Below, piece by piece: positions 7,980 through 15,427 of a DNA stretch of 28,770 bases. Under the pieces are notes generated by a model. It worked only from the letters and a program-made list of their open reading frames with translations. It ran no database searches and had not been told where the DNA came from. Source of the DNA: Porphyromonadaceae bacterium UBA7572 (GTDB taxonomy: Bacteria; Bacteroidota; Bacteroidia; Bacteroidales; Muribaculaceae); the NCBI GenBank assembly GCA_002476625.1, contig DLLC01000054.1:1-28770 (forward strand). Direction: 5' to 3'. How positions within the stretch are numbered: position 1 is the first letter of the stretch; each line of letters starts with the position of its first letter. The translations under genes and the position numbers were made by a program.

Positions 7980-8225
7980 TCAGTGTCTTTTTGAACGGAA
8001 TTTTGCCTTGAGCCTTTTCCACCCGTCCACGCCCAGAATGGCTAAGCCTGCGTATTGGAAAGTTTTTGCCAGTCCAAACAGCACCACCCACAGCACACCT
8101 TTTGTGGTGGCGGAGAAGGGGAGTGCCATTTGGGCGAATGAGGCGATGTAGCACGGCAGGCAGAGCGCAAGCACCACCACGCCTGTGCGGAAATTCAGTT
8201 TCGACAGCCATTCCTTAATTTTCAT
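7980..8225 (-). CDS. Small two-helix membrane protein
   Basis: Predicted 81-aa protein with two hydrophobic segments (about residues 14-35 and 43-65) and a very basic C-terminal tail ending KRLKAKFRSKRH, so the tail is probably cytoplasmic. I recall similar small Bacteroidales proteins but know of no function. The phrases LCLPCYIASF and VLFGLAKTFQYAGL look constrained. It converges on the GT2 gene with an 18-nt gap. Its promoter (-7 box at 8234-8241) ends only 8 nt before the start codon, so the message would be almost leaderless. The promoter and coding quality make a real gene likely. Confidence 0.7.
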   Translation of the reverse strand: MKIKEWLSKLNFRTGVVVLALCLPCYIASFAQMALPFSATTKGVLWVVLFGLAKTFQYAGLAILGVDGWKRLKAKFRSKRH

Positions 8226-8233
8226 AACTTGTG

Positions 8234-8265
8234 CAAAGTTACATTATCGGCGCAGTTTATGCAAC
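8234..8265 (-). promoter_or_regulatory. Promoter of the small membrane protein gene
   Basis: On the minus strand GTTG (8262-8265, one base off TTTG) precedes TAACTTTG (8234-8241) by 20 nt. The -7 box is only 8 nt from the start codon at 8225. Confidence 0.5.
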
Positions 8266-8344
8266 CGTTGGGCGGCATGTTTCTGAACATTTGCACAGGA
8301 GGCGTGACAGTGCTTGCGCAGTGTGCGTTTAGTTGCCTCTTACA

Positions 8345-10735
8345 TTATTTAAAGCGAAGCCTGATGCCGAAACTCCACATTCTGGGTGCGCCCCAGTAGC
8401 CACGAAACGACTCAAGGTCGTGGCTCTTGCCGTCGATGCCGCGCTGGATATATATGGCGTCAAATATGTTTGTGCATGTGGCAAACACATTCATGCTCAG
8501 CATGCTTGAAAAAGTGGTGTTCCATCCGATGGTGGCATTGCACACGTGGTAGGCCGGCAGCTTGTAGGCATCGCCGTCGGTTTTCGACGTGCGTGATGAA
8601 GGCTCGAAGTCGGCATACATGTTGGCGTTGGCGTCCCAAGAGAAGGTGGCGTATAGGTTGTCGGCGTGGCCTTTTCGTGGCTGAAACAGGCCCCTTACGG
8701 GTATGGTGGCCTTGATGTCGGCGCCATATTGTGTTTGTGGCGCGTCGCCCACATGGAGGTTGTTGCAATACACGTTGTATTCCTTTAGCTGCTCGCCGCT
8801 GAAGCTGTCGTAGGTTATGCCTTTGCCGCCGCTTTTCCATTTCCATGAAGCCACCATGGCGTAAGCCTTCACACGCAGCCAGCTAAATAGGCTTTGGTGT
8901 GCAGCCATCTCTATGCCCTTGTGCAGTGCGTTCAGTCCCGTCACTTGATACTTTTCGGCTGCTTCGTTGGCCCGCTTCGCGATGTTTACGGTGAGGGTCT
9001 TGTTGCGCCATGAAGCCAGATACGCCGAAAGCTCCATGCCACCGCCATTCCACGTGGCCCTGATTCCCATTTCACCGAGCAGGTTTTTCTCGTTTTTCAC
9101 ATCACGGGTCACGGAGAGGTCGCTCGAAGCCAAATACACGCCGGCATAAGGCAGCCTGCTGTTGAATCCGGCGTTGGCATACGCGGAAAGAGAGCCGTTC
9201 TTGCCAGGGGTGGTATTTAAGATGTGGTAGAGTGCGCCGCCTTTCACGCTGACTCCCCAGCCAGTGACCCATTGGCTCACAGCCCCGGTAGCATCGTTAT
9301 GCCGGCGGTAGTTGCCGTTGAAGAGGGTGGATCCTATATGCAGGCTCCATCTGTCGGAATCGTATTTTCCCTGAATGTAGGCAGAGGCATGGTGTGTGGT
9401 GCGCCCATAGCGCGATCCGATGTAGTCACCGAGGCGGTAAGGCGTGCCGTAGTAAAGCAGGTAGTCGCTGCCTAAAAGATTGAGTATCTTCATTTTCGAC
9501 CATGTGTCGAAGTACTGGTACTGGATGCCACCGAGCAGGGTTGCTGTCTCGCTTATTTTATACTCGGCCGATGCGATGGCGCCAGCCTGTGTGTGTCCGG
9601 ACAGATAGTCAATCATGGCGTGTTGGCCGATATGCTCTCCGGCGTTGTCTTGTGAGGCCGTGTTCTCTCTGATGACTGCATCGAAGTCGATGTGTCCGTT
9701 GGCTGTTTGGTGTGAGATGATGTTGTTCTGGCTGTTAGCGCTCACAGTGGAGCGTCCGCCGCCATTGGCAAGGGCCAGGTAGAGTGAGTTCTTCATTGAA
9801 AAGCGGTCGCCGTTCATTAAATGCTGGAGAGTGAAATAGGGCTTGAAATAGTGGTTGCGGGCGATGGAGTATTTTTTCCCGTTGAGATAGCCCCAGTTTT
9901 TGGAGTAGCCACGGCCATATTTGTCCACCTCCGTGGCCGCTAACTCGGTGTTGCGCTGATCGTGTGTTTCGGGCGAGCCAATGGCAGTGAATATCAGAGT
10001 GTTGCTTGAACCGAAATCCTTGCTCACAGAGAGCAGGTAGGAGAGGGTTCTCACGTCAGAGCACTCTACGAAGCCTCCGCCGTCGGTGTAGCTCACAAGG
10101 GCGTTGGCGGCCCAGCCAGTGCGTGAGCGCCCCGTGCTGTAGCTGATAGCAGTCTTGAACAGTCCGTGCTCTGTGGCGGAAAAAGTGACTTCCCCAGTGG
10201 GCTGTGCCCCGTTTGAGGTCTTGGTGATAATGTTCACAAGGCCTCCCATGGCGCAGTCGGCGAGCATTGAGCTTCCCATTCCTTTCTGGATTTGAATGGC
10301 GTAGGTGGCATCGGAGAGCCCCATCCAGTTGTTCCAGTACATGGAGCCGGAGGTGAGGCCCTGGATGGGGATGCCGTTGAGTAAGATGGAAATGTTGTCT
10401 TGCTTGAAGCCGCGGATGTTGAGCGAGGCGTCGCCATAATTGCCTGTGGAGGAAGTGGCGTAGACTCCTGGCACGCCCTGCATCACTTCCACATAGTTAG
10501 GGGCGGTGGCGTGAAGGCGCAAATCCTGCGGCGTGATGGTGGTGAGGTTGAGCGAAGCGGCGCGCTCGTTGGCGAAGTTGGCGCGCACCGACACCTCTTG
10601 AAGGGTGACAGTTGAGTCGCGACGCTTGTTTGAACTGGAAGGAATAGTGTTGCTTAACTCGGTCTCGCATACGCCTCCTGCATACACGAGGGGTGCGGAC
10701 ATCAGAATGCCCAGCAAAAAGATACTTTTTCTCAT
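8345..10735 (-). CDS. TonB-dependent outer-membrane receptor, candidate flavin transporter
   Basis: Predicted 796-aa outer-membrane receptor. A signal peptide (MRKSIFLLGILMSAPLVYAG) is followed by the plug domain: LQEVSVRANF, YVEVMQGVPGVYATSS, LNIRGFKQDNISILLNGIPIQG and GGLVNIITKT. A 22-strand-type barrel ends in SFGIRLRFK. There is no carboxypeptidase-like N-terminal extension and no SusD partner, so it resembles cofactor or metal receptors more than glycan (SusC) receptors. The start at 10735 is chosen because it begins the signal peptide and lies just outside an FMN riboswitch; the upstream GTG at 10762 falls inside the aptamer. The riboswitch implies control by cytoplasmic FMN and makes riboflavin or another flavin the best substrate guess, which is inference. 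The gene has its own promoter. Confidence 0.9.
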   Translation of the reverse strand: MRKSIFLLGILMSAPLVYAGGVCETELSNTIPSSSNKRRDSTVTLQEVSVRANFANERAASLNLTTITPQDLRLHATAPNYVEVMQGVPGVYATSSTGNYGDASLNIRGFKQDNISILLNGIPIQGLTSGSMYWNNWMGLSDATYAIQIQKGMGSSMLADCAMGGLVNIITKTSNGAQPTGEVTFSATEHGLFKTAISYSTGRSRTGWAANALVSYTDGGGFVECSDVRTLSYLLSVSKDFGSSNTLIFTAIGSPETHDQRNTELAATEVDKYGRGYSKNWGYLNGKKYSIARNHYFKPYFTLQHLMNGDRFSMKNSLYLALANGGGRSTVSANSQNNIISHQTANGHIDFDAVIRENTASQDNAGEHIGQHAMIDYLSGHTQAGAIASAEYKISETATLLGGIQYQYFDTWSKMKILNLLGSDYLLYYGTPYRLGDYIGSRYGRTTHHASAYIQGKYDSDRWSLHIGSTLFNGNYRRHNDATGAVSQWVTGWGVSVKGGALYHILNTTPGKNGSLSAYANAGFNSRLPYAGVYLASSDLSVTRDVKNEKNLLGEMGIRATWNGGGMELSAYLASWRNKTLTVNIAKRANEAAEKYQVTGLNALHKGIEMAAHQSLFSWLRVKAYAMVASWKWKSGGKGITYDSFSGEQLKEYNVYCNNLHVGDAPQTQYGADIKATIPVRGLFQPRKGHADNLYATFSWDANANMYADFEPSSRTSKTDGDAYKLPAYHVCNATIGWNTTFSSMLSMNVFATCTNIFDAIYIQRGIDGKSHDLESFRGYWGAPRMWSFGIRLRFK

Positions 10736-10740
10736 AAATT

Positions 10741-10847
10741 CTTCTTTCATCCAGACTGTCACTGTCGGTACCGTAGTTGCAACGGTTCTGCCTTGTTTCG
10801 GCTCGCGGACTTTACCGCCGGTCGGGAATCACACCCTGCCCTGAAGA
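10741..10847 (-). promoter_or_regulatory. FMN riboswitch (RFN element)
   Basis: Read on the minus strand, the leader carries the hallmark blocks of the RFN aptamer in order: CTTCAGGGCAGGGTG, ATTCCCGACCGGCGGT, AGTCCGCGAGC, a variable hairpin, then ACCGACAGTGACAGTCTGG and ATGAAAGAAG. CTTC (10846-10843) and GAAG (10744-10741) close the P1 stem. The element ends 5 nt before the start codon of the TonB-dependent receptor, with no room for a separate terminator hairpin. Control is therefore probably at translation initiation, FMN closing P1 beside the start codon and repressing. Class identification is from the sequence; mode of control is inference. Confidence 0.93.
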
Positions 10848-10867
10848 TATGTTTAAAATTACGGCTG

Positions 10868-10899
10868 CAAAATTATGGAAAAGTTTTTAAAGCCGCAAT
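10868..10899 (-). promoter_or_regulatory. Promoter of the riboswitch/TonB-receptor transcript
   Basis: On the minus strand ATTG (10896-10899, one base off TTTG) precedes TAATTTTG (10868-10875) by 20 nt. It places transcription start about 15 nt before the FMN aptamer, so the receptor would have its own transcript separate from crcB. Confidence 0.5.
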
Positions 10900-10912
10900 A
10901 GGTATGGCGCTT

Positions 10913-11293
10913 TTATAGTGAGGCCAGTGCCAGTTGGCGGCCTATGAAGAGCAGCAGCAGGCCTCCTGCCACGCTCACAAGCGTGTAGATGCAGAAAGCT
11001 GTCATATTCCCGGCGCGCATCAGCGTGAGCATCTCGTTGCCAAAGGTGGAGAATGTGGTGAACCCTCCACATAGCCCAACGGTGAGCAGTGCCGCCCACC
11101 CCGACTGGAGCGTTCCGAATCGCTCCAGCAGGCCATAGATGACGCCAAACATGAGGCATCCCGCAAGATTGACGCAGACTGTGCCCGTTGCCATTCCTGC
11201 CAGTGAGCGCTCGGCCAGTGCTTGCCCGATTAAATAGCGCAAAGTGCCGCCCACAAAGCTGCCGCACCCCACTAAAAGAATATTTTGAATCAT
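10913..11293 (-). CDS. crcB: Fluoride channel CrcB/FluC
   Basis: Predicted 126-aa inner-membrane protein of four helices that exports fluoride as a dual-topology dimer. Family motifs are visible: GGTLRYLIG near the N terminus, GTVCVNLAGC (pore Asn region) and GLCGGFTTFSTF (the phenylalanine-box region) near residues 73-84. Length is exactly that of the family. It appears as a single gene, consistent with a homodimer. I searched the ~100 nt upstream for the conserved fluoride-riboswitch blocks and saw none. A large hairpin at 11319-11377 insulates it from the serine hydrolase gene. Confidence 0.92.
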   Translation of the reverse strand: MIQNILLVGCGSFVGGTLRYLIGQALAERSLAGMATGTVCVNLAGCLMFGVIYGLLERFGTLQSGWAALLTVGLCGGFTTFSTFGNEMLTLMRAGNMTAFCIYTLVSVAGGLLLLFIGRQLALASL

Positions 11294-11318
11294 GAGTTAG
11301 AAATTTTTGCTATGGCAA

Positions 11319-11377
11319 AAATCGCACTCTGGATTGTGCTGTTTTGTGTGGAAAACGCACAACGCTGAGTGCGATTT
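11319..11377. terminator. Compound-hairpin terminator
   Basis: A perfect 11-bp outer stem (AAATCGCACTC 11319-11329 with GAGTGCGATTT 11367-11377) encloses a second stem (TTGTGC 11334-11339 with GCACAA 11357-11362) continued by GTTTT (11341-11345) with AAAAC (11352-11356). On the minus strand a T5 run follows, so it terminates the serine hydrolase transcript; on plus a T-rich stretch also follows. Confidence 0.8.
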
Positions 11378-11397
11378 GTTTTTATGCTACACAGCTG

Positions 11398-12594
11398 TTA
11401 CTTTTTGGGGAGAGGACCGATGAAGTGCTCATACATAAGGGTGAGTGACCTCTGGAGCACTTTGCGGCTGGCGGAGCCGTTGGTGATAACCACGAAGCCG
11501 AACTTCTTCACCGGGTCGAAGAACATGGCGCTGCGCAGTCCGTAGGCGCCACCCGTGTGCCCCACAAGTTCTACGCCAGGTGTGAATTCATCGGTACGCA
11601 TCAGCCCTAACCCGGCGCGCTCCTTTTCAGCCTTGTCAATGTAGGCGTTGGCATCGTCGGTGATGACCGTCTGCATGCGTCGGGCGCTTGCCTCGCTGAT
11701 GACACGTGCTTTCGTCAGTGGCGACTTGCCGTAGTTCATGTGCATCATCATGTATTTTGCCAGGTCGGAAGCGGTGATTTTCACGCCACCAGCCGCCGAC
11801 AGACGGGCGGTGTGCTTGCCGAGTTTGTAGTGGTCGAGCACATCTGGGCGTGCGTAGGCTTGGGGCTGTGGCACAAACACGCCATTCTGCATGGCGTAGA
11901 GCGTGGCAAAACGTGTGGTGTCGAGGTCGTCCACGCAGTGGCTGCCCTTCAGGCGGAGCGGCTTCATCACGTGCTGCACGATGTAGCTGTCGAACCGCTG
12001 GCCGGTCACTTTCTCAATCACAGCCGACAGGATATTGAATCCATAGTTGCAGTATTCATAGCCAGTGCCGGGCTTATAGTCGTTGTAGCACTTGGCGTAG
12101 TCGGGGTTGATGGCTGGGTCCACGGCGTCGAAGCTCTCCCAGTAGCCTTGTGTGTCGTTGAGGCTCGACGTGTGGCTCATTAGCATTTCAGCAGTGATGG
12201 GCACATCGGGGTATTTTGGGTTCTGCACCTTGAAGTCGAGATACTTGCTCACGTCGGCCTTGAGGTCGATTTTTCCTTTCTCCGCGAGCTGCATGATGGC
12301 GGTGGCGGTAAACGACTTCGATATGCTGGCGATGCGGAAAATGGTGGAGGGTGTCATCTCCTCGCCGCGCTCCCGGTTTTTCAGCCCGAAGCTGTGCGAG
12401 TACACAATCCTGTTGTTCTTCACCACCACCACGTTGGCGCCCACCACTTTCAGCGAGTCCATCATCGCCTCGTAGTCGGCCACAAAAGCGGTGTCGCTTA
12501 CACGCACAGGCCTCTTAGCCTGCTTCTTGCCAGCAGCGCTCACGGCACCCGCCGCAAGCATCAGGCACAAAGTCAATGTTAAAATCTTCTTCAT
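11398..12594 (-). CDS. Serine hydrolase, class C beta-lactamase / esterase family
   Basis: Predicted 398-aa exported enzyme of the PF00144 beta-lactamase-like family, which includes DD-peptidases, esterases and AmpC. A signal peptide (MKKILTLTLCLMLAAGAVSAAG) is present. The catalytic SxxK is S90-I-S-K93 in IASISKSFTA. The second motif is YCN in YEYCNYGFNILSAVI, and the third is HTGG in GHTGGAYGL in place of KTG. The HTG-type third motif is common in esterase or peptidase members rather than in true AmpC, so resistance should not be assumed. It is a single gene with a strong terminator. The substrate cannot be told from sequence; a role in peptidoglycan or D-amino-acid peptide turnover is plausible. 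Confidence 0.85.
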   Translation of the reverse strand: MKKILTLTLCLMLAAGAVSAAGKKQAKRPVRVSDTAFVADYEAMMDSLKVVGANVVVVKNNRIVYSHSFGLKNRERGEEMTPSTIFRIASISKSFTATAIMQLAEKGKIDLKADVSKYLDFKVQNPKYPDVPITAEMLMSHTSSLNDTQGYWESFDAVDPAINPDYAKCYNDYKPGTGYEYCNYGFNILSAVIEKVTGQRFDSYIVQHVMKPLRLKGSHCVDDLDTTRFATLYAMQNGVFVPQPQAYARPDVLDHYKLGKHTARLSAAGGVKITASDLAKYMMMHMNYGKSPLTKARVISEASARRMQTVITDDANAYIDKAEKERAGLGLMRTDEFTPGVELVGHTGGAYGLRSAMFFDPVKKFGFVVITNGSASRKVLQRSLTLMYEHFIGPLPKK

Positions 12595-12657
12595 AGAGCG
12601 TCTGTTTTTATCTGTAAGTTGATAACGTGCCGTAAAATTACATTTTTTCTGGCGTTT

Positions 12658-12694
12658 TTACCTAATTTGGCGGTTTTTTGTTACCTAATTTGGC
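12658..12694. repeat. Two direct copies of a 14-bp sequence
   Basis: TTACCTAATTTGGC occurs at 12658-12671 and again at 12681-12694, a 23-bp period. The pair lies about 64 bp upstream of the start of the minus-strand serine hydrolase gene and beyond the terminator of the FKBP unit. It could be a tandem regulator site or a small duplication; no regulator is known. Confidence 0.6.
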
Positions 12695-12721
12695 TGTTGA
12701 GGGGGGATGGGGTTATGAAAA

Positions 12722-12764
12722 AGAGACTTTGGAATGCACGGTGGTGTGCGTTTCCGAAGCCTCT
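12722..12764 (-). terminator. Terminator of the distal FKBP unit
   Basis: AGAGACTTTGGAATGCAC (12722-12739) pairs with GTGCGTTTCCGAAGCCTCT (12746-12764), with a few mismatches or G-U pairs and a six-base loop. On the minus strand it is followed by CTTTTTC. It lies about 40 nt after the stop of the 315-aa FKBP gene. Confidence 0.7.
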
Positions 12765-12805
12765 CTTCGAGTTGTTTATTTTCCCTTTATGTGGGGGAGG
12801 GGCTG

Positions 12806-13753
12806 TTAGCGCTTTTTGCCTTTTGGCTTAGGCATACTGCCCACCTTCACGTTTTTCGCTTTCACGGCCTTTTTTTCGCCAGCTACTTTTGGCGCTACGG
12901 CTTTTGGCTCGAAGGTCTCGATTTCAAACACGAGCGTCTCGCCTGGGTTGATGGAGAACTCCCCGTTCTGGCGGCGTCCGGCGCCACGGTCGCCATAGGC
13001 GATGTCGCTTGGGAGCACGGCAATCATCTTGGCTCCTGGGCTCATCATCATCACGGCCTCCTTGAAGCCAGCCACTACGCGGCCGGTGTTGAGGGCAGTG
13101 GTGTCGCGGCTCTTGTCGAAAATAGAGCCATCCACGTGCTTGCCGGTGTAGAGCATACGCACGTCTTCATTATCGCCGTAGCATTTTCCGTTGCCTTTTT
13201 GCAGCATCTTGTACACTAAGCCAGATGCCGTCTTCACATAGCCCTCGTTAGAGGCAAGAAGCTTGGCGATGTAGTCCTCGCCCGCCTTTTTCATGGCTAT
13301 GGTCTTGGGGCTGAACGTGCGAGCCATCTCCTCGGTGCTCTGTTCGAGCACTGCCATGTCGCTGTAGGCTTTGCCCACGGCGTCACGGTCAAGTCCTTTC
13401 TGCGCCACGGCCTCTTTCAGTGCGTTCACCATCACGCCTTTATCGAGAGTGACGCCATTCTGCAGCTTGTTCTGCATCATTTTCCGGGTCAGCTCCATGC
13501 CCACCGACAGTCCGCTCATGTAGCCCTGGTTGGTGGTGTCGGCCTGCATCACGATGTCGAAAGCCTTAAAGAAGTCGTCGATGTTGATATTTTTTTCTTG
13601 CTCGCTCATATAGGAGAGCACCGAGCCGAAATATTTGCCGTAGGCCTTGCTAAGAGAGTCTTGCTGCGCCTTGAATTCGGCTTCAGTGGCGGCATCGCCT
13701 GTCTGCACGCCCAATGCCATCAGCATGGCGATGGCTAAAATCATTTTCTTCAT
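12806..13753 (-). CDS. Exported FKBP-type peptidyl-prolyl isomerase, 315 aa
   Basis: Predicted periplasmic prolyl isomerase. A signal peptide (MKKMILAIAMLMALGVQTGDA) leads into a helical FKBP_N-type dimerisation region (about 25-180), including GYMSGLSVGMELTRKMM. An FKBP_C domain covers about 195-290: VRMLYTGKHVDGSIFDKS, VVAGFKEAVMMMSPGAK, LPSDIAYGDRGAG and ETLVFEIETFEP. The Trp at the floor of the FKBP12 pocket (W59) is Phe here. The C-terminal ~30 residues are Lys/Pro-rich (AVKAKNVKVGSMPKPKGKKR). The layout resembles Mip/FkpA-type folding factors. It is the last gene of a two-gene unit, 45 nt after the 172-aa paralogue, and ends in a terminator. Confidence 0.88.
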   Translation of the reverse strand: MKKMILAIAMLMALGVQTGDAATEAEFKAQQDSLSKAYGKYFGSVLSYMSEQEKNINIDDFFKAFDIVMQADTTNQGYMSGLSVGMELTRKMMQNKLQNGVTLDKGVMVNALKEAVAQKGLDRDAVGKAYSDMAVLEQSTEEMARTFSPKTIAMKKAGEDYIAKLLASNEGYVKTASGLVYKMLQKGNGKCYGDNEDVRMLYTGKHVDGSIFDKSRDTTALNTGRVVAGFKEAVMMMSPGAKMIAVLPSDIAYGDRGAGRRQNGEFSINPGETLVFEIETFEPKAVAPKVAGEKKAVKAKNVKVGSMPKPKGKKR

Positions 13754-13798
13754 TGCTAATTAATGATAATAGTGTAGTGTATGATAAAAAAAAGTTGT

Positions 13799-14317
13799 TT
13801 AGTTGTTTTGCCCAGCCAGCCCTTTCGTCTCGATTTCAAACACGAGTGTCTCGTTAGGCGCAATCGACTGGTTGCCCTGGCTGCCATAGGCAATGCTGCC
13901 GGGGAGAATGCAGTAGGCCTTTGCCCCGGGGCGCATCATCGTGATCATTTCACGGAAGCCCGGCACCACATTTTGAAGTGGGAAATCCACTGCCTCGCCC
14001 TGGCTTGAGTCGAACACCTCGCCACTGACATGCTTTCCCGTGTAGGCCACTTTCACCACGTCGGTGGGCTTGAAAGTGTCGCCAGCGCCTGGCTCAATTA
14101 TTTTATACACCAGTCCCGACTTGGTTTGCTTCAGTGCGGTGTCGGCCTTCATTTGGGTGGCGATAAACGCTTTGCCCTCTTCTTCCGCCGTCTGGATAGA
14201 GCCCAACTGCTTTTCAAGCGCAGGGTCGAGCTTAGCTGACTGCTCTTTCTTTCCGCAGCCCGTAAGGCTTAATACCATGGCGGCCATGAAAATCCATAGT
14301 GCTATTGTAGTTTTCAT
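13799..14317 (-). CDS. FKBP-type peptidyl-prolyl isomerase lipoprotein, 172 aa
   Basis: Predicted lipoprotein isomerase, the shortest of the four. The signal peptide ends in the lipobox LTGC (C21). A short linker replaces the full FKBP_N dimerisation domain, leaving one FKBP_C domain from about 75: VVKVAYTGKHVSGEVFDSS, VVPGFREMITMMRPGAK, LPGSIAYGSQGNQSIAPNE and TLVFEIETKGLAGQNN. The pocket Trp is Phe. It lies just upstream of the 315-aa paralogue on the same strand, and a terminator separates it from the 293-aa paralogue, so it probably heads the distal unit. Confidence 0.88.
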   Translation of the reverse strand: MKTTIALWIFMAAMVLSLTGCGKKEQSAKLDPALEKQLGSIQTAEEEGKAFIATQMKADTALKQTKSGLVYKIIEPGAGDTFKPTDVVKVAYTGKHVSGEVFDSSQGEAVDFPLQNVVPGFREMITMMRPGAKAYCILPGSIAYGSQGNQSIAPNETLVFEIETKGLAGQNN

Positions 14318-14350
14318 TTTTCAGTGTAGCTTGTGTGGATTAAAAGAAAA

Positions 14351-14405
14351 CTTCCTCTCCGAGCGCACATATTCGTTAGTGTGAAAGAAAGCGCCAGAGA
14401 GGAAG
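14351..14405 (-). terminator. Terminator between the two FKBP units
   Basis: CTTCCTCTC (14351-14359) and GAGAGGAAG (14397-14405) form a perfect 9-bp stem, with GCGC (14363-14366 and 14391-14394) and CACA/TGTG pairing inside. On the minus strand TTTTCTTTTAA follows. A further small palindrome, GTCATAAA-T-TTTATGAC, sits at 14422-14438. Together they separate the 293-aa gene from the 172-aa gene. Confidence 0.65.
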
Positions 14406-14497
14406 ATTTGTCTATTTTCGTGTCATAAATTTTATGACTTGCGCGAGGCCTTATGAGCCTTTGGCGTCGGCTAATCTATGACTGTTTTTTTTTCTGA

Positions 14498-15379
14498 TTA
14501 CCGCATGCCGCCCTGCATGGCTGCTGCCTGCTCGGCCTGCATTCTCTTCATGTCGGCCTCGGTGGCGATGTTTCCGGTTTCGATTTCAAACACGAGTGTC
14601 TCGTTTGGCGCGATGTTCTGGTTGCCCTGGTTGCCGTAGGCGAGCTTGCCAGGAATGATGCAAGTCACCTTCATGCCAGGCTTCATATAGGTGAGGATTT
14701 CCACGAAGCCCTTGATGATCTGTGACTCGTCCACTGGGAACATCACAGCCTTCGGGCTTTGGTCAAACACGCTGCCGTCCACGTGCATACCCTTGTATTT
14801 GAGCATCACTTGGTCGCCCTTCTTGAAGTTTGCGCCCTTGCCCTCTTTCTCCACTTTGTAGAGCACGCCTTGTGCGGTCTTCTTGTAGTTGCCACTCTTT
14901 TCAGCGTCTTTGTAGTATTTCACGCCTTCCTGCGCCTTCTTGCTTGCGGCTTCTTGTTGCACTTTGCTCATCAGGGTTTGAATAGTGGTCTGGAGTGTCA
15001 TCATCTTAGCCTGGTCCATTTCCTTCTTGTCGGCAAACGCCTTCTTCAGCTCGGCCAGGAACAAATCCTTGTTGATGTTCATGCCTTGCTCCTTCATGGC
15101 TGTGAAGCTGCTGGCGAGCTGCGCGCCGAATTGCTGTCCCATCTGGAAGCTGCGTGCGCTGAGGGTGGTATCTGCTTCGAGGGCGCTTTCAAGTCCCTTG
15201 AGGAATTGGTCGTAGTTCACAGAGTCGGGTGATTGTTGCACTTGTCCCTTGATGCCATAACCGGCCAGAGTACCATAGGCGACGCTCAAAGAGTCTTCAG
15301 TGGGGTTGGTGCCTTCGCCCTTCTTGTTGCAGCTTGCCAAAAGAGCCACAGCTGCCAAAATGAAAAGAACTTTTTTCAT
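14498..15379 (-). CDS. FKBP-type peptidyl-prolyl isomerase lipoprotein, 293 aa
   Basis: Predicted lipoprotein with lipobox LASC (C17) after MKKVLFILAAVAL. The FKBP_N helical region covers about 25-165, with VAYGTLAGYGIKGQ, FQMGQQFGAQLA and a Gln/Lys-rich coiled stretch ending VQQEAASKKAQEG. The FKBP_C domain follows: VMLKYKGMHVDGSVFDQS, IIKGFVEILTYMKPGMK, IPGKLAYGNQGNQNIAPNE and TLVFEIETG, with Phe in place of the pocket Trp. The tail (MKRMQAEQAAAMQGGMR) is Met/Gln-rich. It lies 48 nt after the cytoplasmic 195-aa paralogue and is followed by a terminator, so the two probably form the proximal unit. Confidence 0.88.
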   Translation of the reverse strand: MKKVLFILAAVALLASCNKKGEGTNPTEDSLSVAYGTLAGYGIKGQVQQSPDSVNYDQFLKGLESALEADTTLSARSFQMGQQFGAQLASSFTAMKEQGMNINKDLFLAELKKAFADKKEMDQAKMMTLQTTIQTLMSKVQQEAASKKAQEGVKYYKDAEKSGNYKKTAQGVLYKVEKEGKGANFKKGDQVMLKYKGMHVDGSVFDQSPKAVMFPVDESQIIKGFVEILTYMKPGMKVTCIIPGKLAYGNQGNQNIAPNETLVFEIETGNIATEADMKRMQAEQAAAMQGGMR

Positions 15380-15427
15380 AATCGTTTTGTAGAAAAATTT
15401 TTATTTTTTTTGTGTTGATTTTTATGC

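Noticed and set aside
8242..8344. Terminator after the TonB receptor
   Set aside because: Only short, imperfect pairings (AGGC with GCCT) are visible and no T run follows, so I do not call one.
10736..10762. GTG start at 10762 for the TonB receptor
   Set aside because: It lies inside the FMN aptamer and adds nine residues before a clear signal peptide at 10735.
11294..11397. Possible fluoride riboswitch upstream of crcB
   Set aside because: I looked for the conserved fluoride aptamer blocks on the minus strand and saw none; the region is occupied by a terminator-type hairpin.
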